64,000 nucleotides of DNA, taken from the NCBI GenBank assembly GCA_963753955.1, contig CAVWEM010000019.1, forward strand, positions 1-64,000, written 5' to 3'. A model generated the notes under the pieces. That model ran no database searches, had not been told where the DNA came from, and saw only the letters and a program-made list of their open reading frames with translations. Shown here piece by piece: positions 24,649-31,851 of this stretch; position 1 is the stretch's first letter; the number at the start of each line of letters is the position of its first letter. A program made the translations under genes and the position numbers. Source of the stretch: Methylumidiphilus sp963753955 (GTDB taxonomy: Bacteria > Pseudomonadota > Gammaproteobacteria > Methylococcales > Methylococcaceae).

Positions 24649-26850
24649 TCAAACCACCAGCAAATTCGTTTTCGCCGCCGACAGGGCCAAATCTTTGCTG
24701 CCTAGTTGGCTGAAATTGACCCGCACATAAGCGCCGGGGCCTTCTCCGCCTAGTTTGAGAATAATCCCCTCGCCGAATTTGGCATGGCTCACACGCTGGC
24801 CCGGCCTGAAACTGCCAAACGGCGAAGTATCCTGTAAAGTCGAATGGGCAAGCGGCGCCGGGGTGGCTCTGGCCGTGACCGGACGAGTGACACCGGCCCT
24901 CATGCGGATTTCCTGCACATGCTCTTGGGGAATCTCCCGCAGGAAGCGCGAGGGGCGGTGGAAGGTTTCCTTGCCGTAGATTCTGCGTGTTTCGGCATAG
25001 GTGAGATAGAGCTTTTGCTTGGCGCGGGTGAGGCCCACATAACATAGCCTGCGCTCCTCCTCCAAGCGGCCCGGCTCTTCCAAAGATTGCATGGCCGGAA
25101 ACAACCCCTCCTCCAAGCCGACCACGAAAACCAAGTCGAATTCCAAACCCTTGGCGGAGTGCAAGGTCATCAACTGCACACAATCCTCGCCCGCCTCGCC
25201 CTGGGCCTCGCCCGCCTCCAACGCGGCATGGGCGAGGAAGTGGTCGAGCTTGTTCAAGGTTTCGCCTTCTTCCAGTTCCAAAGGCTCGAATTCAAATTGG
25301 CGGGCGGCGGTGACCAATTCCTCCAAATTCTCCACCCGCGCATCGCCCTTGCCATCCTTTTCCAGCTTGTAAAACTCGATCAAGCCGCTTTTTTCCAGCA
25401 TGATTTTCACCTGCTCATGTAGCGGCTTGTCTTGGATTTGCGCAGCCAAGGTTTCGATCAACTCCAGGAAAACAGCCAGCAAGCCCCTCGCCCTGGCAGG
25501 CAGAGCCGGATTTTGGCGCAAGAACATGGCCGCTTGCCACAGGGAAAGATCCTGGTCACGGGCCAGTTCGCGGATAGCGTCCAGGCTACGCGCCCCGATG
25601 CCACGGGTGGGCGTGTTGATGACCCGCTCGAAAGAGGCATCGTCGCCGCGGTTGGACAATAAGCGCAGATAAGCCAAGGCGTCTTTGATCTCCTGCCGCT
25701 CGAAGAAGCGCAAGCCGCCATAGACGCGGTAAGGAATCCCCATGGCAATGAGCTTTTCCTCAAACTGCCGCGACTGGGCGTTGGATCGGTAGAGGATCGC
25801 CGACTCGTCGCGGCGGTTGCCATCCAAAGCCCATTGCTTGATGCGGTCGGCGACGAAATAGGCCTCGTCCTGCTCGTTGAACGCGGCATAAATGGAGATG
25901 GCATCCCCGGCCCCGTCCTCCGTCCACAGGTTCTTGCCCATGCGGCCTTCGTTCTGGGCGATGAGGGCATTGGCGGCGTTGAGGATATGGCCGGTGGAGC
26001 GGTAATTCTGCTCCAGCCGCACCACTTGATGGTTGGGATTGTCCTTTTGGAACTTGAACAGGTTTTCGATCTTCGCCCCGCGCCAGCCGTAGATGGACTG
26101 GTCGTCGTCGCCGACCACGAACAGATTGTCGCGGTCATGGGTGAGCAGGCTCAGCCAAGCATATTGGATGGTGTTGGTGTCCTGGAACTCGTCCACCAAG
26201 ACATGGCGGAAGCGGCGCTGATAGTGGGCGCGTGCCTCGGCGTTGTCGCGCAGGTATTCATGGGCGCGCAGCAACAATTCGGCGAAATCCACCAAGCCGG
26301 ACTTGTCGCATTGCGCTTCGTAAATCTGGTAGACGCGCAGCATCTGCCGCTCGAACGGATCGTAGGATTCCTGCATATGCCGGGCGCGGATGCCTTCGTC
26401 CTTCTGGCCGTTGATCCACCATTGCGCCTGGCGCGGCGGCCAGCGCTTATCATCCAGATCCAATTCTTTCATGATGCGCTTGACCAGCCGGAACTGGTCA
26501 TCGGAATCGAGGATTTGGAAAGTCGCCGGCAGGCCCATCTCTTGCGCATGGCGGCGCAACAAGCGGTGGGCCAGCCCGTGGAACGTGCCCATCCACATGC
26601 CGCCGGCGGGAAAGTGGAGCAGGGTTTCGATGCGCCCGCGCATTTCGCGGGCCGCTTTGTTGGTGAACGTGACCGCCAGGATGCTATTCGGCGAAACCTG
26701 CTCCACCTGCATCAGCCAAGCGATGCGGTGGACCAGGACGCGGGTCTTGCCGCTGCCCGCACCGGCCAGCACCAGCATGGCTGTGGGAGGAGCGGTGACC
26801 GCCGAGCGCTGGGCGGGGTTGAGTTTGTCGATGATTGGGGTGATGTCCAT
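24649..26850 (-). CDS. uvrD: DNA helicase II UvrD
   Basis: This superfamily 1A 3'-5' helicase of 733 residues has all signature motifs: Walker A LAGAGSGKTRVLVHR, TFTNKAAREM, DEFQDTN, GDDDQSIYGWRGA, VRLEQNYRST, TLHSAKGLEFDLVF and YVGLTRAK. The C-terminal Tudor-like tail (PGQRVSHAKFGEGIIL) identifies UvrD rather than Rep. It acts in nucleotide excision and mismatch repair. The gene stands alone and is convergent with the upstream TPR gene. Confidence 0.96.
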   Translation of the reverse strand: MDITPIIDKLNPAQRSAVTAPPTAMLVLAGAGSGKTRVLVHRIAWLMQVEQVSPNSILAVTFTNKAAREMRGRIETLLHFPAGGMWMGTFHGLAHRLLRRHAQEMGLPATFQILDSDDQFRLVKRIMKELDLDDKRWPPRQAQWWINGQKDEGIRARHMQESYDPFERQMLRVYQIYEAQCDKSGLVDFAELLLRAHEYLRDNAEARAHYQRRFRHVLVDEFQDTNTIQYAWLSLLTHDRDNLFVVGDDDQSIYGWRGAKIENLFKFQKDNPNHQVVRLEQNYRSTGHILNAANALIAQNEGRMGKNLWTEDGAGDAISIYAAFNEQDEAYFVADRIKQWALDGNRRDESAILYRSNAQSRQFEEKLIAMGIPYRVYGGLRFFERQEIKDALAYLRLLSNRGDDASFERVINTPTRGIGARSLDAIRELARDQDLSLWQAAMFLRQNPALPARARGLLAVFLELIETLAAQIQDKPLHEQVKIMLEKSGLIEFYKLEKDGKGDARVENLEELVTAARQFEFEPLELEEGETLNKLDHFLAHAALEAGEAQGEAGEDCVQLMTLHSAKGLEFDLVFVVGLEEGLFPAMQSLEEPGRLEEERRLCYVGLTRAKQKLYLTYAETRRIYGKETFHRPSRFLREIPQEHVQEIRMRAGVTRPVTARATPAPLAHSTLQDTSPFGSFRPGQRVSHAKFGEGIILKLGGEGPGAYVRVNFSQLGSKDLALSAAKTNLLVV

Positions 26851-26943
26851 GTGGGCATTTTACCGCAGCGGCGGCTGCCGTGCCGAAAGCTGGGCCAAAG
26901 GAACAGCAATTCTAATTTTTTAGCAAAGCCATGCTATATACTT

Positions 26944-26972
26944 CGTCATTCCGGCAGGGATGCCGGAATCCA
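26944..26972. repeat. GTCATTCCGGC-type hairpin repeat
   Basis: GTCATTCCGGCAGGGATGCC, then GGAATCCAGG, is the same family as 7629-7657. It lies between uvrD and the Uma2 gene. Confidence 0.6.
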
Positions 26973-27038
26973 GGCACAAGGACGTGAATCTATGATCCGG
27001 CGCTTGCTTTCGATCAAGCACTTTATGAGGACAGAACA

Positions 27039-27626
27039 ATGGGAATTCCACAAACCGCCATCCGATTCAGTTTTGAGGATTATCTGGCCTGGGAAAGCGA
27101 ACAAGCTGAAAAGCACGAGTACGTTCGGGGCGAGATTTTCGCGATGGCCGGAGCCAGGCAAGCCCATGTCACCGTCAGCCTCAACCTCGCCAGCGCCTTC
27201 AAAAACCATCTGCGTGGCACCCCTTGCCGAGCCTTTGTGGCGGATATGAAGCTACGGGTGGAGGAAGCCGATGCCGGTTTTTACCCCGATGTGTCGGTCA
27301 CATGCGACCGCCGCGACCATGCCGCCGACTTGGTGTACATCAGCCACCCCATTCTGCTGGTTGAGGTCCTCTCCGACAGCACCGCCGCCTACGACAGAGG
27401 CGACAAGTTTGCCGATTATCGGAAACTCGAAAGCCTGCAAGAATATGCAATCGTTGACATCGAAGCCCGACGGGTCGAATGCTACCGCCGCAATGCCGAA
27501 AACCGCTGGGAACTTTATGATTTCACGGGGAAAGGGACGTGTGAATTCGCCAGCATAGGGTTGATCATGCCGATGAAATTGGTGTTTGAGGATGTGGGGG
27601 CGGAGCGACAAGTAACCGAGGCTTGA
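27039..27626 (+). CDS. Uma2-family putative endonuclease (PD-(D/E)XK fold)
   Basis: This 195-residue protein shows the Uma2 pattern FEDYLAWESEQAEKHEYVRG, AMAGARQAHVTVSLNLASAF and MKLRVEEADAGFYPDVSV. PILLVEVLSDSTAAYDRGDK and YRKLESLQEYAIVD follow. The PD...EVLS residues form the nuclease-like active site. A TGAGGA ribosome site precedes the ATG. The family is abundant in cyanobacteria and methanotrophs. Its cellular role is unknown. Confidence 0.88.
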   Translation: MGIPQTAIRFSFEDYLAWESEQAEKHEYVRGEIFAMAGARQAHVTVSLNLASAFKNHLRGTPCRAFVADMKLRVEEADAGFYPDVSVTCDRRDHAADLVYISHPILLVEVLSDSTAAYDRGDKFADYRKLESLQEYAIVDIEARRVECYRRNAENRWELYDFTGKGTCEFASIGLIMPMKLVFEDVGAERQVTEA

Positions 27627-27627
27627 C

Positions 27628-27966
27628 TCAAGGGGCGCGATTGATTCTAACGAGTCGGCCTTGCAATCCGTCCAGCCCCTTTATCGCGGTATCAATGCGT
27701 TGCGCCTGCCCCCGAAAATCCGCATCGAAAGTGCAAACGATAATTCCGGCGTGTTCCGACGATTGTTGATGCAGTCGAATGAAGTGCTTGCGGTTCAAAG
27801 TCAGTACGGCGCGATTTTCTGCGAGGGCAAATGCCAAAACCCCCTCGTCGGGAATGGCCTGATTGGCCCGGCCTGATTCCAGAGCGGTCAGAACATTATG
27901 TCCCAAGCGGTGCATTTCCTCGACGGCCAGTTGCGGGAAGTTTTCGTTTGAGTATAACCAAGCCAT
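27628..27966 (-). CDS. DUF5615 PIN-like toxin with a substituted first acidic residue
   Basis: This 112-residue PIN-like protein reads MAWLYSNENFPQLAVEEMHR, LALAENRAVLTLNRKHFIRL (part) and HAGIIVCTFDADF. The family normally begins with an active-site Asp in DEN(F/L)P. Here the codon is AAC (Asn), so catalysis may be lost. It lies 3 nt downstream of the remains of its DUF433 antitoxin. The rest of the protein is intact. Confidence 0.78.
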   Translation of the reverse strand: MAWLYSNENFPQLAVEEMHRLGHNVLTALESGRANQAIPDEGVLAFALAENRAVLTLNRKHFIRLHQQSSEHAGIIVCTFDADFRGQAQRIDTAIKGLDGLQGRLVRINRAP

Positions 27967-27969
27967 GGC

Positions 27970-28542
27970 TCAAGCCTCCTCGTTTTCCCGAATCTGCTGT
28001 TCAATCTCCTCACGATGGGAACGGACATAACTCCATGCTTGGGCCAAATCCTCGGCGTGTAGTATTGGATAAGACTGCAATAGTTCGGCCTCCCCAATGC
28101 CCAGCCGCCTAGCTTGCTCCAATACGGATGCGGACGATGCACGGCTCGCCACCGCATACGCTGGGGTGGCTTTCGATCTCATACGCGCCAACTTTAAGCA
28201 GTAATTCGTTGAATTCATAGGGTCGAGCCGTTGCCGTCTGGGCCAAGCCGCGTAGCGGCGACTGACGGTAGCCGGGGTTTCAACCCCCGGAACGAATTCC
28301 GTCGGGTAGCGACGGTTGAAATGCCCTGCAATGTATCGATCATGTTTTTTCAACCGTCGCGACGCGACGAATCGAATCCCTCTGCCCGCATTCCGGGGGT
28401 TGAAACCCCCGGCTAATTTCGGTGGCCGCTACGCGGCCCACCCACGCAGATGTAATTTAAACCCTGCTTGCAAAAGCAGAGCTTTCTCCGCTCTTGTCAT
28501 TTGGGACAGCAGGGTTTGTGCGGTCTGCAAATGGACGCTCAT
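27970..28542 (-). pseudogene. DUF433 antitoxin gene, split by a palindromic repeat and frameshifted
   Basis: The N-terminal piece MSVHLQTAQTLLSQMTRAEK (ATG at 28542, GAGGAG ribosome site) runs into the mosaic repeat at 28462. On the far side one frame reads YEIESHPSVCGGEPCIVR. A second frame reads SVLEQARRLGIGEAELLQSY and continues to EQQIRENEEA at 27970. Together these are a DUF433 antitoxin missing ~15 residues at the repeat, with a second small deletion near 28115. DUF433 proteins neutralise DUF5615 toxins, and the toxin gene follows directly. Confidence 0.75.
28238..28462. repeat. Mosaic palindromic repeat element, copy 2 (inside the DUF433 gene)
   Basis: It matches 9037-9275 in block order: GCCGCGTAGCGGC, CCGGGGTTTCAACCCCCGG, CGTCGGGTAGCGACGG, TGAAATGCCCTGCAA, ATCGATCATG, the mirrored CCGGGGGTTGAAACCCCCGG and GGCCGCTACGCGGCC. 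It interrupts the antitoxin gene described at 27970-28542. Confidence 0.75.
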
Positions 28543-28676
28543 GGCTGGCTCCTCAATAATGGGCAACGTTTTAATGGCAACCGAAACGGGCCGTTTCCGC
28601 CTGATGGGCATCTGGTTTGGCGGGGTCTTTCAGCTTTTGCAGAGCCGCACAGGGCTAGTCTTTCAAATCCCCCGGC

Positions 28677-30021
28677 TTAAGGCCCGGCCTGCACAGCCTG
28701 TTGCGCCAAGTCTAACGCCTCTTGCGGGCGGTTCAGGCGGTTTAGTAGTAGGCCGCGGTGTTTATAGGCAGGAGTAAATTTCGGGTCGAAATCCACAGCT
28801 TTGCGATATTGCGCGATGGCTTCATCGGGCTTGCCGAGATGGGCTAGTGCAAAGCCCCAGTTGTTGTAGGCCTTGGCATCTTTCGGGTCAAGTTCCACGG
28901 CTTGGCGGAATTGGGAGATGGCTTTTTCAGGCTTGCCGCGTTCATCTAGCGCAGAGCCTAAGCTGCTATGGGCAGCAGCATTGTCCGGGTCAAATTGGAG
29001 CGCCAATTTTGCTTTCTCCATGATCTGATCCTGTTCATCATGCAAGCTACGCACATAGACCCAGCCCACATAAGCCCAGACGATGCGTAGTCGGCCTGCC
29101 TCGTCATGGTTTGTCGAGTTGATGATCTTTCCTGATTAGCAAGCTGCTTCAGCCACGCCCGAAATCCGTCGTTCCGGCATGGATCGCCGGAACCTAGGCT
29201 CCATGGATGGCGCGAGTTTGGAAGCATCCCTGCAACCTGGATACCGGCGATCCATGCCGGTATGACGGACTAGCTGAACCATCTTGCTAATCAGGTGATC
29301 TTTTGGAATTGCTGGATGGCTTTGGCATAGCCGCAGGCCGCTTTGGGCTGGCAGGATTTTTCTTCAAGCGTCAACCAGTAATTCCCCAGCACATAAGGAT
29401 CCACCACATCCATGACCTGTTCGGCCAGCGCGGCCAAGGCGGGTTCGATGTCCGCCGTCTTGAATTCGCCGGATGGTTTGAGGGTGTGGACATCGCCAGC
29501 GACATCGACAACCCGCGCCCGCAGTTCCAGCTTGTCCCCGTCCACAATCGCATCGCCTGAGATTTGAATGTCCGGGTGGCGCAGGGTTTGTTTCAGAAAA
29601 CGCAGCACGGCCCGCAGGCTCAGTCCATCCACCAAGGTCACGTCGGCTTGCTGAAAATCGCTGATGGCATGCTGGTGGGGCATCGAGGTTTCAGCTTCGT
29701 GGTCGATGTGCAGCAAGGCATCGGCCAGATGGCTGCCCAGCACTTGCGGCGTATAGCCTTTCTTCTGCAATTCCTCCGGGGCTTCGATGCGGCCTATGAC
29801 CGCCACGGTCTTGTGGCATTCGTCCTAAAGCAACCGGCCCAACAAGCCAGACAAGACGAGCGGCACCAGCATCAACAGCGTTTTCCAGGCATGGCCCAAA
29901 AAAGCCGCCAGCTTCTCCAATTTGCGCCAAAGCCAGCGCAAACTAACCAGCAAGCCATTCCGCCACCAAAGCCGCCGTCACGCAGACGATTGAGCAGAGC
30001 CAAGAGATATTTTCTGGGCAT
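28677..30021 (-). pseudogene. Membrane-anchored TPR protein gene interrupted by a MITE
   Basis: The distal part encodes three TPR units (FDPDNAAAHSSLGSALDERG, LDPKDAKAYNNWGFALAHLG, FDPKFTPAYKHRGLLLNRLN). The proximal part (29291-29806) encodes a domain with VIGRIEAPEELQKKGYTPQV, DADLTLVDGLSLRAVLRF-like sequence and a ~30-residue tail. Between them lies a 165-bp MITE. Removing it and one target copy joins FQKI to INSTNHDEAGRLRIVWAYVG in one frame. Upstream, the same frame reads WKTLLMLVPLVLSGLLGRLL, then a TAG at about 29825-29827, then DECHKTVAV. The first codons (MPRKYLLALLNRLR, ATG 30021) are in yet another frame. The start overlaps the hemE 3' end. Confidence 0.75.
29131..29295. mobile_element. 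165-bp MITE with 8-bp target-site duplication
   Basis: The perfect terminal inverted repeat CCTGATTAGCAAG (29131-29143; reverse complement 29283-29295) extends imperfectly to ~22 bp. The direct repeat TGATCTTT flanks both ends (29123-29130 and 29296-29303). The interior consists of two GTC(A)TTCCGGC-type hairpins. There is no coding capacity, so a transposase must act in trans. Confidence 0.82.
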
Positions 30022-31090
30022 ATTTGTTTTGATGAAACCCCGGACTAAACTCATGCACCGCCTCGATCATCGCGCCGACATGCTCGGGCTTGATATCCGG
30101 GTGTACGCCGTGGCCTAGGTTGAACACATGGCCGGAGCCGTGGCCGAAATCGATCAGGATTTGTTTGACCTCGGCGCGGATGGATTCCGGCGAGGCGTAC
30201 AAGGCCACCGGGTCGAGGTTGCCTTGCAGGGCCACTTGGCCACCGACGCGGCGGCGGGCTTCGGCAATGGAGGTTTGCCAATCCAAGCCTAAGGCGTCAT
30301 AGCCGGTCGCCGCCATGGATTCCAGCCACAGGCCACCACCTTTGGTGAACAGGATGGCGGGAATGCTGCGCTCGCCGGCTTTCAGATTGAGTTGATCATA
30401 CACGCGCTGGGCGTAACGCAGGGAAAAGGCTTGGTATTGCGCCGTGGTCAAGGAGCCCCCCCAAGTGTCGAACACCATCACGGCGTTGACCCCGGCGGCG
30501 ATTTGCGCGTTGAGATACACGGCGACGGCGTCGGCCAGCTTGCCTAGCAGCTCATGCACGAGGTCGGGGCGGTCGTAGAGCATGGCTTTGATCTTGCGGA
30601 AGTCCCGGCTGCTGCCGCCTTCGACCATGTAGGTGGCGAGCGTCCAAGGGCTGCCGGAGAAACCGATCAAAGGCACCCGGCCTTGCAATTCCCTTTGGAT
30701 CAAACGCACCGCGTCAGGCACGTAGCGCAGGCGCTCTTCCGGGTCGGGCACGGCCAGCTTGTGAATATCTTCTTCGGTACGGACAGGATTACTGAAGCGC
30801 GGGCCTTCACCTTCGATGAAATGCAGGCCCAGCCCCATGGCATCGGGGATCGTGAGGATGTCGGAAAACAAGATGGCCGCGTCGATCCGGTAACGCTCCA
30901 AGGGCTGGAGAGTGACCTCGCAGGCCAACTCAGGATTGGTGCAAAGGTTCATGAAGCTGCCGGCCTGTTCGCGGACTTTTCGATATTCCGGCAGATAGCG
31001 TCCGGCTTGACGCATCATCCAGACCGGTGTCCGATCCACCGGTTGTCTCAACAAGGCGCGGATAAAGCAGTCGTTTTGCAGTGGGATCAT
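29978..31090 (-). CDS. hemE: Uroporphyrinogen decarboxylase HemE
   Basis: HemE converts uroporphyrinogen III to coproporphyrinogen III in haem synthesis. The signatures are PVWMMRQAGRYLPEYRKVRE, AILFSDILTIPDAMG, GFSGSPWTLATYMVEGG and FNLGHGVHPDIKPEHV. At 370 residues it is a little longer than usual (~355). The last ~18 residues after SPGFH look like read-through into the start of the neighbouring pseudogene. Confidence 0.96.
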   Translation of the reverse strand: MIPLQNDCFIRALLRQPVDRTPVWMMRQAGRYLPEYRKVREQAGSFMNLCTNPELACEVTLQPLERYRIDAAILFSDILTIPDAMGLGLHFIEGEGPRFSNPVRTEEDIHKLAVPDPEERLRYVPDAVRLIQRELQGRVPLIGFSGSPWTLATYMVEGGSSRDFRKIKAMLYDRPDLVHELLGKLADAVAVYLNAQIAAGVNAVMVFDTWGGSLTTAQYQAFSLRYAQRVYDQLNLKAGERSIPAILFTKGGGLWLESMAATGYDALGLDWQTSIAEARRRVGGQVALQGNLDPVALYASPESIRAEVKQILIDFGHGSGHVFNLGHGVHPDIKPEHVGAMIEAVHEFSPGFHQNKYAQKISLGSAQSSA

Positions 31091-31124
31091 GTCAACTCGT
31101 GGAAATTAAATTAGGGAAACGCTG

Positions 31125-31210
31125 ATCAAGTCCTTCGACAGGCTCAGGACGAACGGTAAATTATTGATTCCGTCGTGGTGAGCCCTGTCGAACCATGAAC
31201 GGGATCAACT
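31125..31210. repeat. Dispersed inverted repeat (GTCCTTCGACAGGCTCAGGA type)
   Basis: AAGTCCTTCGACAGGCTCAG, then GACGAACGG, is followed after a short spacer by the inverted form ending GAGCCCTGTCGAACCATGAAC. This is a common interspersed repeat in proteobacterial genomes. A fragment (CTGTCCTGAGCGAAGCCGAAG-like) lies at about 2309-2332. Confidence 0.55.
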
Positions 31211-31224
31211 TGTTCAGAAATTCA

Positions 31225-31842
31225 TCAGGTTTGGATGGGGTTTGAAGCGTCTTCCATCAACTTCCGCAGATCCTTCAGGCTTCCACCGACCGCTTGCCCG
31301 CCCTTTTTGGGCAGGCTGCGCCCTTTCCAGGCGTAGGGAAACAACAGGAGTTCGACACGGGTGCCGTCCACATAGAAATGCAGCGCGGGTTGCTCGCCCG
31401 GCAATTCTGCGTCACGCGGCAGGCTGTGGGATTTTTCCTCGAAAGGGATGCGGGCATTCAACAATTTCAGCATCACATCCTCGGGGGCGTGGGGAAACAG
31501 GTGCAGGCGGATGGGGCTGAACCGTCCCGCGCTGCCATTCCACACCCCGCCCACCAGCAGCGGGGAAAAATCCGCCAAGAAGCGCATGGACTCCGAGGCC
31601 AGCTTGCGCAGATGGGCGAGCCTTTGGGGCTGGGCGGCGTCACCGAAGAGGCGTTGATGCTCAATGAGCGCCGCTTCGATTTCTTCCGTGCGCGGCAGGT
31701 TCCGGCTTTCGCCGACGCCCAAGCGGGCGGCGGCCTTTTTTTTCGCCAAACCGTGTTCATCTATGCCCTCTTCCGCCATGATGCGGGCGGCTTCCACTGC
31801 GATGCGATGCCGCAAACGGTCTGCGCTAGCCATGATGATCAT
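31225..31842 (-). CDS. Conserved protein of unknown function
   Basis: This 205-residue protein starts with an N-terminal helical part (RLRHRIAVEAARIMAEEGID, KKKAAARLG, LPRTEEIEAALIEHQRLFGD). A mixed alpha/beta domain follows (FLADFSPLLVGGVWNGSAGR, PIRLHLFPHAPEDVMLKLL, VELLLFPYAWKGRSLPKKGG). Similar proteins with this two-part pattern occur in many gammaproteobacteria. The GGVWNGSAG...PIRLHLF segment recalls a nucleotidyltransferase-like core, but catalytic residues are not clear. It starts 9 bp after the mrcA stop on the same strand side and may be cotranscribed with mrcA. Confidence 0.6.
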   Translation of the reverse strand: MIIMASADRLRHRIAVEAARIMAEEGIDEHGLAKKKAAARLGVGESRNLPRTEEIEAALIEHQRLFGDAAQPQRLAHLRKLASESMRFLADFSPLLVGGVWNGSAGRFSPIRLHLFPHAPEDVMLKLLNARIPFEEKSHSLPRDAELPGEQPALHFYVDGTRVELLLFPYAWKGRSLPKKGGQAVGGSLKDLRKLMEDASNPIQT

Positions 31843-31851
31843 GCGATAGGT

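Noticed and set aside
25834..27249. Plus-strand open frame opposite uvrD
   Set aside because: Antisense shadow of uvrD. It has no ribosome site or recognisable domain.
31225..31842. Nucleotidyltransferase antitoxin assignment
   Set aside because: The core looks vaguely similar but the catalytic GSxxxGxxxxxSDxD signature is not present.
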